In this document: positions 36,999-44,642 of the stretch, piece by piece
How positions within the stretch are numbered: the stretch's first letter is position 1
Layout: each line of letters starts with the position of its first letter
Source: DATLLJ01 sp035537875
Lineage (GTDB): Bacteria > Acidobacteriota > Vicinamibacteria > Vicinamibacterales > CAVVIG01
Length of the DNA stretch: 64,000 bases
Assembly: GCA_035537875.1 (NCBI GenBank)
Contig: DATLLJ010000049.1
Location: 17,649-81,648 of the forward strand
Direction: 5' to 3'
Program-made: the position numbers and the translations under genes
The notes under the pieces: generated by a model
What the model was told of the DNA's origin: nothing
The model's database searches: none
The model's input: the letters and a program-made list of their open reading frames with translations, nothing else

Positions 36999-39677
36999 AT
37001 GCCCGTCCAACCTGGTACGAAACTCGGCCCCTACGAAGTCCTCGCGTTGATTGGCGTAGGAGGTATGGGGGAAGTGTACAAGGCATCAGACACACGCCTG
37101 AAGCGGACGGTTGCCGTCAAAGTCCTCCTGAGGAATCCCTCGTTTTCGTCGGAAACCTCAGAGATGAAGCAGCGCTTCGAACGCGAAGCGCACACGATAG
37201 CGGCGCTCAGTCATCCTCACATCTGTATGTTGTTTGACGTCGGACAGCAGGATGGCATCGATTACCTGGTGATGGAGTACCTGGAAGGCGAAACGCTGGA
37301 CCGGCGGCTCGACCGAGGCGCGTTGGAGTCGGACGAGGCCTTGAAGGTTGCGATCGAGATAGCCGAGGCGCTGCACAACGCACACAGGAACGGCGTCGTG
37401 CATCGAGATCTGAAGCCATCTAACGTGATGTTAACCAAGAGCGGGAGCAAGCTGCTCGATTTTGGCTTGGCGAAGTTGAAAGCCGCCGCACCGCCCACAA
37501 GCCTTTCGGCGCTGCCTACCCACGCGGACCTCACCGCACAAGGCACGCTGCTGGGCACGCTGCAATACATGGCGCCAGAGCAGTTGGAAGGCAAAGACGT
37601 TGATGCAAGAACAGACATCTTTGCCTTCGGCGCCGTCCTCTATGAAATGTTAACGGGAAGGAAAGCGTTCGAAGGAGAGAGCCAGGCAAGTCTGATTTCT
37701 GCGATCATGTCCGCCGAGCCCCAACCTCTGTTGAGGCTGCTGCCGCTGACGGCGCCAGCACTCGACTATGTCGTGAGACGGTGTCTCGCGAAGGACCCCG
37801 ACCAACGCCTGCAGACCGCGCTGGATCTGACCGCACATCTCAAATGGATTGCAGAAGGCAGTACCCGGATCGGCCAAACGGAACTCGTGGCGTCACAGCC
37901 GCCAAAACGAAAACCGCTATTGAGAACACTCATCGCGCTCACCACGCTGCTGGTGATCGCATTGTCCGTAGCTGCCTTTCTATACCTGAGCGGACCGCAG
38001 GAACCCCTGGAAGTGCGTTTCCACGTGCCCGTTCCAGCCATGACCGTCGAACACCAGGTGACGGTTTCGCCAAACGGTCGTTGGATCGCGTTCGTGGCGT
38101 CCAGGTCTCCCAATCCGTCCGCTTCGAACAGTTCACTGTTCGTGCGTCCGATTGATTCCGTGGAGATGCAGGAGATTGCCGGAACGGTAGGTGCTACGAG
38201 GCCATTTTGGTCTCCGGACAGCCGTTCCCTAGCGTTCTTTGCGAATGGCATGTTGCATCGGGTAGATATCGAAGGTGGGCGGCCCCAAGTCATTTGCGCG
38301 GCGCCGAACGGTGTAAGTGGAACCTGGAATGCCAGTGGAGTGATCGTGTTTGGTTCCACCAACGATGGATTGCAGCACGTGTCTGCGAATGGCGGCCAAC
38401 CATCGCAACTCACAGCCCTCGTGCCATCTCAACAGGAAACCGCACATGGGTATCCATACTTCTTACCCGACGGGCGTCATTATCTCTATTTGGCGTGGTC
38501 TACACAGGCGGAGGGCCGCACGATCTATGTGGGTTCGCTCGACGCGAAGGACAGAACGCGGCTGTTCGCCGCGCAGTCCAAGGCGGTCTATGCGGAGCCC
38601 GGCTTCCTGCTTTTCCATCGTGAGGGAACGCTGTTCGCGCAACCGTTTGACGCCAGGCGGTTGACGTTGACTGGAGAACCAGTTCGAATCGCCGATCGAG
38701 TCTCTTATGGCAACGATGGCGCAGCGGGCTTCGACGCATCCGAGAACGGCGAACTGATCTATCGAGCCGCTTCAGACATCGGCCAGACTCTGCGGCTGAC
38801 CTGGGTGGATCGGTCAGGCAACGTCATTGAACAGCTAGGAGAGCCCGGAGGCTATCGTGGGGTGGACGTGTCGCCTGACGGGAAGCGGCTCGCGGTCCAT
38901 CGCCACGACGGCGAAGGTGGTGATGTGTGGGTGTTCGAGTCCGGTCGCCCGGTGATGTCGCGGCTAACGTTCGATCCCACTCAACACAATGCGATGCCGA
39001 TTTGGTCGCCAGACGGACGCAAGATCGCGTTTGGTTCTCAGCGGAACGGCAAGTGGGGGATATATGCCAAGCTCGCGGATGGTGGTCGAGACGAGGAACT
39101 GCTCGTTGAATCGGACGTTCCCAAGATGCCGATGAGCTGGTCTCCTAGCGGAGAGTCTATCGTCTACTGGGAACAAGTAGGAGGCGGGGACCAGTGGATG
39201 CTTCCCTTAACCGGTGACCGGAAGCCGCTGCCGATCTTGAACACACCGTTCGGCGAAGCGTTTCCCCAAGTGTCTCCGGACGGAAAGTGGATGGCCTACG
39301 ATTCCAATGAAACAGGCAACTACGAGGTCTACATCAAGTCCTTTCCGGAAGGTGCTGGCAGAGTGTCAGTCTCGACCAACGGCGGCTGGTTCCCAAGATG
39401 GCGCCGCGACAGCAAAGAGTTGTACTTCATGACCCGGGCAAGTGCCGGAAAGATGATGGCGGCTCAAATCACTGTCACGGGGTCGTCCATTCAGCCCGGC
39501 GTTCCGCGCGAGCTTTTCGATTCGGTACATTCGACGTTTGCCCACCAGAACTATCTTCCCTATGCCGTCTCCAACGACGGCCAACGATTCCTGATCACGC
39601 GCCCCGAAGCCGCGCAGACGATGCCAACCCCGATCACCGTGGTCCTGAACTGGACCGTTCCGCTAAGAGCGAAATAG
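36999..39677 (+). CDS. PD40 kinase 2: membrane Ser/Thr kinase with extracytoplasmic propeller
   Basis: The 892-aa product starts directly with the kinase domain (about 10-285): GVGGMGEVYKASD, VAVKVL, VVHRDLKPSNVML, LDFGLAKL and GTLQYMAPEQLEG. A membrane segment (TLIALTTLLVIALSVAAFLYL) at about 310 is followed by PD40 blades (VSPNGRWIAFVASR, FWSPDSRSLAFFA, VSPDGKRLAVHRHD, WSPDGRKIAFGSQR, VSPDGKWMAYDSNE). The extracytoplasmic propeller should bind a ligand and govern the kinase. It is more diverged from kinases 1 and 3 in its APE loop and has lower local GC, so it is not a recent copy of either. A TATAAT box 10 bp before the ATG suggests a leaderless transcript. Confidence 0.9.
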   Translation: MPVQPGTKLGPYEVLALIGVGGMGEVYKASDTRLKRTVAVKVLLRNPSFSSETSEMKQRFEREAHTIAALSHPHICMLFDVGQQDGIDYLVMEYLEGETLDRRLDRGALESDEALKVAIEIAEALHNAHRNGVVHRDLKPSNVMLTKSGSKLLDFGLAKLKAAAPPTSLSALPTHADLTAQGTLLGTLQYMAPEQLEGKDVDARTDIFAFGAVLYEMLTGRKAFEGESQASLISAIMSAEPQPLLRLLPLTAPALDYVVRRCLAKDPDQRLQTALDLTAHLKWIAEGSTRIGQTELVASQPPKRKPLLRTLIALTTLLVIALSVAAFLYLSGPQEPLEVRFHVPVPAMTVEHQVTVSPNGRWIAFVASRSPNPSASNSSLFVRPIDSVEMQEIAGTVGATRPFWSPDSRSLAFFANGMLHRVDIEGGRPQVICAAPNGVSGTWNASGVIVFGSTNDGLQHVSANGGQPSQLTALVPSQQETAHGYPYFLPDGRHYLYLAWSTQAEGRTIYVGSLDAKDRTRLFAAQSKAVYAEPGFLLFHREGTLFAQPFDARRLTLTGEPVRIADRVSYGNDGAAGFDASENGELIYRAASDIGQTLRLTWVDRSGNVIEQLGEPGGYRGVDVSPDGKRLAVHRHDGEGGDVWVFESGRPVMSRLTFDPTQHNAMPIWSPDGRKIAFGSQRNGKWGIYAKLADGGRDEELLVESDVPKMPMSWSPSGESIVYWEQVGGGDQWMLPLTGDRKPLPILNTPFGEAFPQVSPDGKWMAYDSNETGNYEVYIKSFPEGAGRVSVSTNGGWFPRWRRDSKELYFMTRASAGKMMAAQITVTGSSIQPGVPRELFDSVHSTFAHQNYLPYAVSNDGQRFLITRPEAAQTMPTPITVVLNWTVPLRAK

Positions 39678-39699
39678 ACTTCACAACCTGAGAGGCAGA

Positions 39700-40110
39700 C
39701 TACTCGAGGACTTCGAGGAAGCCCAGCCGGGACCCGCCGCTATTGGGACCACCCGTTGTTCCGTTCGTGGTACCACCGGCGGTGCTCCACCAAACGCGAT
39801 TGGGATTGCTCGGATCCACCTCGATCCGTCTCACGTCCGACTGAGACTGCGGCAGAGGGAACTCCGCCCATGCTCCAGTCCCGGGATTGAACCTCGCAAT
39901 CTTGTCGAACGTGTGGAGAGACACCCACACCAGGTTGTTTTTCCTGTCCACACTCACCGTATAGGCGCCCGAAAGGCGGCCGCTCGGCGGGTCGAAGGCC
40001 GTCATGTGGTTCGTCCGCGGATCAATTTTCAAGAGCTTGCCCGCTCGCCAGAGGCCAACCCAGAGATTCCCCTCTGCATCAGGTCCCAGCCGCGGCACGG
40101 CGCGCATGAT
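39700..40110 (-). pseudogene. Streptogramin-lyase-like (Vgb) propeller, C-terminal fragment
   Basis: The reverse strand reads RLGPDAEGNLWVGLWRAGKL, KIDPRTNHMTAFDPPSG, AYTVSVDRKNNLVWVSLHTF, DKIARFNPGTGAWAEFPLPQ and VWWSTAGGTTNGTT before a stop, i.e. the last two to three blades of a Vgb-type propeller with a Gly-rich tail. The N-terminal blades are absent. The homology stops exactly in the 31-bp dispersed repeat at 40094. An intact relative with heme lies at 58245-59507. Confidence 0.7.
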
Positions 40111-40124
40111 TGCCGCGCCGACGG
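40094..40124 (+). repeat. Copy 2 of a 31-bp dispersed repeat
   Basis: This 31-base element, beginning GGCACGGCGCGCATGATTGC, matches the copy at 42147-42177 in 30 of 31 positions. It has a partly self-complementary centre (GGCGCG / CGCGCC). It marks the point where the Vgb-like fragment loses its homology. Confidence 0.75.
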
Positions 40125-40274
40125 TCCACAGCAGCGACTCACCTCTCGTCTCCAAGGACTCGGCCGAAAAGTGGGACACTACGGGCTCGCTTCCCCGCTG
40201 TCTCCGACCAGGGAGGCCACCAGAGGTATCTAGAGGCTAGCTTCGATCACCGCACAGCCATGCAGGAGGGGTTC

Positions 40275-41774
40275 ATGCGCATTTCGATCGCGATCATCAT
40301 TGTCTCAGTTGCGCTTGTTGGCGCTGCACAGAGTCCGGCTCCCATCACCACAAATCCGCTTCCGGCGCCGATTGAAAAACGAGGCCTGATGGTCGAGATC
40401 AAGGACGTGGCGCGTCTGCCGGACACGCGTGGCATGCGTCCTGCCAACCAGGATGTGAATCCGGCAGGCCGGGCGCGCATCAATTACGTTCGCGACCTTC
40501 CGGATGGCCGGCGTTTCGTCAACGATTCGCGCGGCCTGCTGTATGTACTGGATAAAGACAACCAGCCTACTGTCTATGCGAACGTCGCGGAGGCCTATCC
40601 GAATGGGGCTTACACCGCACTGGCAGGCGGCTTCACCGGATTTGCCTTCCATCCGGAGTTTGCGAAGAACGGATTGTTGTACACGACGCACGTCGAGCGC
40701 GCGATGGGCGATATCGCCGCACACTTTATCCCGCCTGGATTTACTCCAGCGGATGTGACCCATCACAACGTCATCACCGAATGGCTGGCGACGAACCCTG
40801 CTGCGAACACATTCGCCGGCGCCAGGCGTGTACTGCTGCGTGTGGCCCACGTGGTGAACGGTTCTACGCATCCCTTCGGCCATCTGGAGTTCAATCCGCT
40901 GTCGAAGCCGGGTGATCGGGATTACGGCTTGCTATACACGAGCGGCAGCGATCTCGGCTTCAGCAACGGCCAAGGGCCGAACGCGAGAAATCCCGCCCAG
41001 CTTCAGCGTTTGGACACTCTGGTCGGCGCCATTTTGCGAATCGATCCGCGTAGTCCGTCCGTGTCCGGCGGGACAAAAGGACTCGGCGATTACACCATTC
41101 CGGCGATCAATAGATTCGCGGCGGACGGCGACCCGAAAACGCTTGGCGAAATTTACGCCTACGGGTTCCGGAATGCGCACAAGCTCTCTTGGGATTTGAC
41201 CGACGGAACGATGTTCGCTTCCGACATCGGGATGAATCACATCGAGGAAATCAATATCGTCCGCGAAGGCGAGAACTACGGTTGGATGAAGCGCGAAGGG
41301 TTCTTCGAAAACGGTATGACGAGACCGGGCGGGGCCTTGAATCAACTTTATCCTTTGCCGCCGGACGTTTTGAACGGCCGGGAAAAAGATGGATTCACAT
41401 ATCCGGTCGCAATCTACGACCACGACGAAGGGCGCTCTGTTGCCGGCGGGTTTGCGTATTACGGCCGCATCGAGTCGCTGCGGGGTAAGTTCATTTTTGG
41501 CGATGTCGCACAGGGCAGGCTTTTTGCGGCCGACATTGCGGCGCTGAAAAAGGCTGACGACGGAATTCCACAGACCGTCGCTCAAATCGAAGAGATCCAA
41601 TTGTACGTTCGCGATTCGAACGGCTCCCGCACGAACGTGACGCTTCAACAGCTCGTCGAGAAGGCTAACGGCACTCCCGCGACACGCGCCGATCTGAACA
41701 TCAGCCGCGGCCGCGACGGCGAACTCCTTATCTCAACGCGGCAGGACGGCATGATCCGCATGCCGGTACAGTGA
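40275..41774 (+). CDS. Secreted glucose/sorbosone-dehydrogenase-like (PQQ-type) propeller protein
   Basis: The 499-aa product has a signal peptide (MRISIAIIIVSVALVGAAQS). It shows the soluble sugar-dehydrogenase/GSDH propeller: GFTGFAFHPEFAKNGLLYTT, HPFGHLEFNPLSKPGDRDYG, LLYTSGSDLGF, ILRIDPRSPS, GEIYAYGFRNAHKLSWD, FASDIGMNHIEEINIVREGE, NYGWMKREGFFEN, YDHDEGRSVAGGFAYYG and GKFIFGDVAQGRLFA. Members oxidise sugars or aldehydes with PQQ in the periplasm; the His, Arg and Asp of the YGFRN and SDIGMNH motifs are present. AGGAGGGG seven bases ahead decides for ATG 40275 over 40260. The truncated LLM gene starts 4 bp after its stop. Confidence 0.82.
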   Translation: MRISIAIIIVSVALVGAAQSPAPITTNPLPAPIEKRGLMVEIKDVARLPDTRGMRPANQDVNPAGRARINYVRDLPDGRRFVNDSRGLLYVLDKDNQPTVYANVAEAYPNGAYTALAGGFTGFAFHPEFAKNGLLYTTHVERAMGDIAAHFIPPGFTPADVTHHNVITEWLATNPAANTFAGARRVLLRVAHVVNGSTHPFGHLEFNPLSKPGDRDYGLLYTSGSDLGFSNGQGPNARNPAQLQRLDTLVGAILRIDPRSPSVSGGTKGLGDYTIPAINRFAADGDPKTLGEIYAYGFRNAHKLSWDLTDGTMFASDIGMNHIEEINIVREGENYGWMKREGFFENGMTRPGGALNQLYPLPPDVLNGREKDGFTYPVAIYDHDEGRSVAGGFAYYGRIESLRGKFIFGDVAQGRLFAADIAALKKADDGIPQTVAQIEEIQLYVRDSNGSRTNVTLQQLVEKANGTPATRADLNISRGRDGELLISTRQDGMIRMPVQ

Positions 41775-41778
41775 GCAC

Positions 41779-42087
41779 ATGGCCCGCAAGCTTCGATTCG
41801 GTGTGCAGACTGCGCCGCAGAACTCGACATGGGCGGATCTTCAAGCCGTATGGCGGGTGATCGACGAGGCCGGCTACGACACGGCGTGGGTATTCGACCA
41901 TTTCTATCCGATCCTCGCGGAGCAGGCGGGACCATGCTTCGAAGGATGGACCGCGTTTACGGCTCTCGCAGCCCAGACAAAGAAGGTCGAAGCGGGTGTA
42001 CTCGTCACAGGTAACACCAATCGGGATCCCACAGTGCTTGCAAAGATGGCCGCAACCGTCGATCACATTAGACGATGGGAGGCATGA
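41779..42087 (+). pseudogene. LLM-class F420/flavin oxidoreductase, N-terminal fragment
   Basis: About 100 residues (KLRFGVQTAPQNSTWADLQA, GYDTAWVFDHFYPILAEQA, WTAFTALAAQTKKVEAGVLV, TGNTNRDPTVLAKMAATVDH, I) match the first third of luciferase-like mono-oxygenases of the F420-dependent type. Full members go on with S.GR...GIGAGW; here the frame instead ends RRWEA at a stop. It starts 4 bp after the sugar dehydrogenase gene, so it was in its operon. The 31-bp repeat lies 60 bp further on. Confidence 0.82.
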
Positions 42088-42146
42088 AGGCCCTGTCGTC
42101 AACGTCATATACGTTATCGGACCCTGTCCTGCCTGCCCTGCCCAGC

Positions 42147-42177
42147 GGCACGGCGGGCATGATTGCCGCGCCGACGG
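42147..42177 (+). repeat. Copy 3 of the 31-bp dispersed repeat
   Basis: It differs from the copy at 40094-40124 by one base (G for C) and is preceded by GCCCTGCC, as is the diverged copy at 26766. It stands between the truncated LLM gene and the AbiEi-like relic. Confidence 0.75.
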
Positions 42178-42266
42178 CCGGCCTCGTGGCGGGCGGTGCG
42201 GCGACGCTCCCGTGTTTCTTCTTCGGGCGTTCTGGTTGATCGACATTCATTCATTGCGCGCCTTCG

Positions 42267-42530
42267 TTGCGATCTCCAGCTCCGATTCCAGAGGTACTGC
42301 GGCTGTATCGCGCAAGACTCGCAGACCGAGACGTCCAGGCGATTGACGGTGCTCGCGTGACGACGCCGCTGCAAACGCTGCTCGATGTCATCGCAGAACT
42401 GCAATCGCCCAAGAGATGCTGGTCCGGGCCGTTGACCAGGCGCTCCGGCGCGGAGTGATCGTGCCGCGGCGCCAACTGGAATCGGCACCGGGTGCGGCAA
42501 CGTCTCGAGAGAGTGCTGAAGCGGGTACTT
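42267..42530 (+). pseudogene. AbiEi-type antitoxin/regulator, C-terminal relic
   Basis: The forward strand reads LRLYRARLADRDVQAIDGAR, VTTPLQTLLDVIAELQS, then after a one-base shift at 42408-42410 EMLVRAVDQALRRGVIVPRR and QLESAPG. This is the C-terminal part of the AbiEi_1 family (ARL...D...V.G..VTTP.RTLLD), the antitoxin of type IV abortive-infection systems. The winged-helix start and the AbiEii toxin are absent. Together with nearby relics it points to an old defence cargo. Confidence 0.6.
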
Positions 42531-42613
42531 GATGCGAGCACCCCGGCAGCACGCAACGATCTGCGCATCCCGAAATGCGCGCGAGCCGCGACTCGACCGA
42601 CCGCCCCGTAACC

Positions 42614-43033
42614 CTATTCCTGCGTGAGCCAACTGAGCGCCGCCGCCGGATCGATCACGGGGAACGGTGCATTGGGGTACCCCTCTGGATCGCGCGTCAC
42701 CAGGGCATCGCAACCGCTCGCCTCAGCAGCGGCCGCGCAGACGGCATCCTCAAAGTCAGGCCAGGCGAGCGCGAGCGCCCGTCGCACAACGTTATCGTCG
42801 ACCTGAGCGACGGCGAAGACGCTGATGAGACGTTCGATGCCCTCGCGGGCAAACGCCGCGTCACGAGCCTTCTCGAGCAGATAGAAAATCGTCGTGACGC
42901 CGTGAGCGGGGACCATACCGTGGCCCTCTCCGCGTTCGATCGCTGCCCACAAAGCTGCCGCGACATCGGCATCGGGCGGACGATCGAGAATCACGTCGAG
43001 GAAGACGTTCAGATCGAGCAGAAGGCGCTTCAC
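42614..43033 (-). CDS. vapC: PIN-domain ribonuclease toxin (VapC family)
   Basis: The 139-aa product has the PIN fold with the acidic quartet: Asp7 (LLLDLNVFLDV), Glu54 (YLLEKARD), Asp93/Asp96 (WPDFEDAVCAAAA) and Asp115 (ALVTRDPEGY). VapC toxins cut specific RNAs such as tRNA in a Mg-dependent way. The start is GTG at 43033, overlapping the stop of the upstream antitoxin gene (GTGA), the usual arrangement for a coupled toxin. It appears intact, the only undamaged element in the 41.8-44.5 kb stretch besides its partner. Confidence 0.85.
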   Translation of the reverse strand: MKRLLLDLNVFLDVILDRPPDADVAAALWAAIERGEGHGMVPAHGVTTIFYLLEKARDAAFAREGIERLISVFAVAQVDDNVVRRALALAWPDFEDAVCAAAAEASGCDALVTRDPEGYPNAPFPVIDPAAALSWLTQE

Positions 43034-43257
43034 CGGTATTTCCGGCTGAGATGCCGGCGGTGCGCATCCGCCGGTACGCCGCGGGCCGCTCCGCGGAGCA
43101 TACGCAGCACAGGCGTCTGGTCATCGGCCTTGGGCGGCTTCGACAGCAGATCGAGGTAGCGCTCAACGAGGCGAGAGACCGACGTGCCTCGAGCGGCCGC
43201 GTAGCGCTTAGCGCCCCGAACCACCTTTTCGTCCACGCTGAGCGTCAGCTTTGGCAT
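43030..43257 (-). CDS. vapB: VapB-like antitoxin (ribbon-helix-helix)
   Basis: The 75-aa product, MPKLTLSVDEKVVRGAKRYA then ARGTSVSRLVERYLDLLSK, has a ribbon strand followed by two helices, as in RHH antitoxins of the DUF6364/VapB kind. The C-terminal tail (LRMLRGAARGVPADAHRRHL) should wrap the PIN toxin. I take ATG 43257 rather than the Met seven codons upstream, as the palindromic operator overlaps it. The -10-like TGCTATTAT ends seven bases before the ATG, so the mRNA is probably leaderless. Coupled to vapC. Confidence 0.78.
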   Translation of the reverse strand: MPKLTLSVDEKVVRGAKRYAAARGTSVSRLVERYLDLLSKPPKADDQTPVLRMLRGAARGVPADAHRRHLSRKYR

Positions 43258-43288
43258 ATACGTATAATAGCACGTCACTCATACGTAT
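43257..43288 (-). promoter_or_regulatory. Two ATACGTAT palindromes over the vapBC promoter
   Basis: ATACGTAT occurs at 43258-43265 (within a 10-bp palindrome TATACGTATA) and at 43281-43288, centres 23 bp apart, about two helical turns. The first overlaps the vapB start and the extended -10 box (reverse strand TGCTATTAT). This is what autoregulation by a dimeric RHH antitoxin-toxin complex would need. Confidence 0.65.
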
Positions 43289-43305
43289 CGCGGCGGTTCG
43301 TGCTT

Positions 43306-43675
43306 ATGACTCCCGAGATTGAGCCAATTCCGGATGTTCCCGAGACACTCCGGGAGGCTGCACAGCCGGGCAAGCTCGTGCCCTTTGTCAAGCATCTGCG
43401 CGATTGACTTCCGTGCGCTGTTGCATCGGCAGGAGCGCAGGGAGCATGCAATCGGGCGTCGCCTCTATTCGCACCTCTCAAAGCTGGGAAGGACTATTGT
43501 CACGACAAACTGCGACGAGTGGCTCGATGACGAGTTGCCGGCTGCGCCCCCGAACGTAAGCGGCGACGCCGCACCGTCGGACGATTCCGCCCCCTACGCT
43601 GCGACGGGTCTACTACAAGACGGAGGACCTGACTGCCGCGCACCTGAACGAGGAGAACGCCGTCATCCATATTCG
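43306..43675 (+). pseudogene. SIR2-like NAD-binding protein relic (deleted and frameshifted)
   Basis: Frame 1 opens at ATG 43306 with IPDVPETLREAAQPGKLVPF and VK, matching the N-terminus of SIR2_2 proteins just before the GAG loop (LVPFVGAGVS in relatives), which is deleted. After the stop another frame gives RRLYSHLSKLGRTIVTTNCD and EWLDDELP (TTNYD.W.DE in relatives), then a third gives VYYKTEDLTAAHLNEENAVI and HI, just before the usual HLHGS. Such SIR2 domains deplete NAD in several antiphage systems. The gene is destroyed by deletion and frameshifts and cut at the amidohydrolase fragment. Confidence 0.65.
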
Positions 43676-43935
43676 ATCTCCTTCAACGTGGCATGGACGT
43701 CAGGTAGCGGCACCGCCGCGAACAGCCCGAACCGCGTCGGGTGATCCTGGACGAGCCTCGCGCCGTACTCGTTGCACGCGCGGGCGAGCCGGTTGGTGAC
43801 ACCGCGATCGCCGAACCACAGGCCCGGGTTCGTGATCGACACAACCGCCGCAGCGACGCCGCCCTGGTCCATGTCCTCGATCGACTGCGCCGGCGACCAT
43901 CTGGTGTTGGCGACATTCAGCAGCGGCCGGCCCTT
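43666..43935 (-). pseudogene. Amidohydrolase (amidohydrolase_2-type) internal fragment
   Basis: The reverse strand reads LLNVANTRWSPAQSIEDMDQ, GGVAAAVVSITNPGLWFGDR, RLARACNEYGARLVQDHPTR and FGLFAAVPLPDVHATLKEIE before a stop. It matches the first third of aminocarboxymuconate-semialdehyde-decarboxylase-like amidohydrolases (DM...G...AVVS...PG.WFGD..., .N.YGA.L...HP.RFG.FA..PLPD). The metal-binding HxH at the N-terminus and all the rest are missing. It is fused by position to the IS91 relic. Confidence 0.7.
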
Positions 43936-43974
43936 GACCTAGCCGACCCAGGCGGCGGCGCGAAGGGGTGCTGG

Positions 43975-44453
43975 ACATCGATGCGGTTGGGCTTTGGGGG
44001 AGCAGCCGCCTGGGAGGCCAGAAGCACCGACGCCACGCCCGGGACGCCGGGGACGGGCAGCCCGGAGCTCCCGCTGTCCGCGTGGTCTGCCGCGTGGACC
44101 CGCGCCCGCCACGCTGCATGCGCCGCGAACAGGCCGTAGTACAGCACCAGATTGATTCGCGGCCGCGGCGTGAGCGACGCCAGTCGTTCCAGGAGCTCCA
44201 GGGGATGGAACCGCAGGTGCGTCGTCCCGTCCGACCGGCGATGCCGCAGCTCGAGGAGCACGTCGCCATCGGCCGTCAGGCGAATGCGATCGCGCGCGAT
44301 CGGTGGGCGCAGTGCGTAGCGGCACACCCAGCGCGACGCGTGCCCACCGGCCACGAGCCGGAACGGCTCGTAATCCGAACCCAGCGTCACTGCCCTCGCA
44401 GAATCTGCGGATACCGGGGCGGGGGGTTGTCGCAGCGTCTGCAACGCCGCCAC
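43975..44453 (-). mobile_element. IS91-family transposase, C-terminal relic
   Basis: The reverse strand reads ASRWVCRYALRPPIARDRIR, LTADGDVLLELRHRRSDGTT, HLRFHPLELLERLASLTPRP and RINLVLYYGLFAAHAAWRAR, the conserved tail of Y2 rolling-circle transposases (CRY..RPP...RL, DG.....K..W.DGTTHL.F.PLE.LE.LA.L.P.PR.NL..YHG..APHA.WR). The HUH and tyrosine catalytic parts upstream are absent. It abuts the amidohydrolase fragment, so the element or a deletion joined unrelated DNA. No oriIS or terIS was recognised. Confidence 0.78.
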
Positions 44454-44642
44454 CTCGTCACGCGGCTCGCCTCAGTAACCGTGCCCGATCGCCGCGGCGC
44501 TCCGCACACCTGGCGGGATTGCCAGGGCCATCGGGAGCGGCACGCCGCTCGCTTCAGGATCTATCCTGCGGCTGCTCCCATCGCCGTGGCCGGTGAGTCT
44601 CGGCATGGCGAGGCGCCGGACTGCCTCTACACTGGACCCTGC

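Noticed and set aside
43968..44642. 225-residue N-terminal extension of RecQ
   Set aside because: It is antisense to the IS91 relic and the helicase homology begins at 44643.
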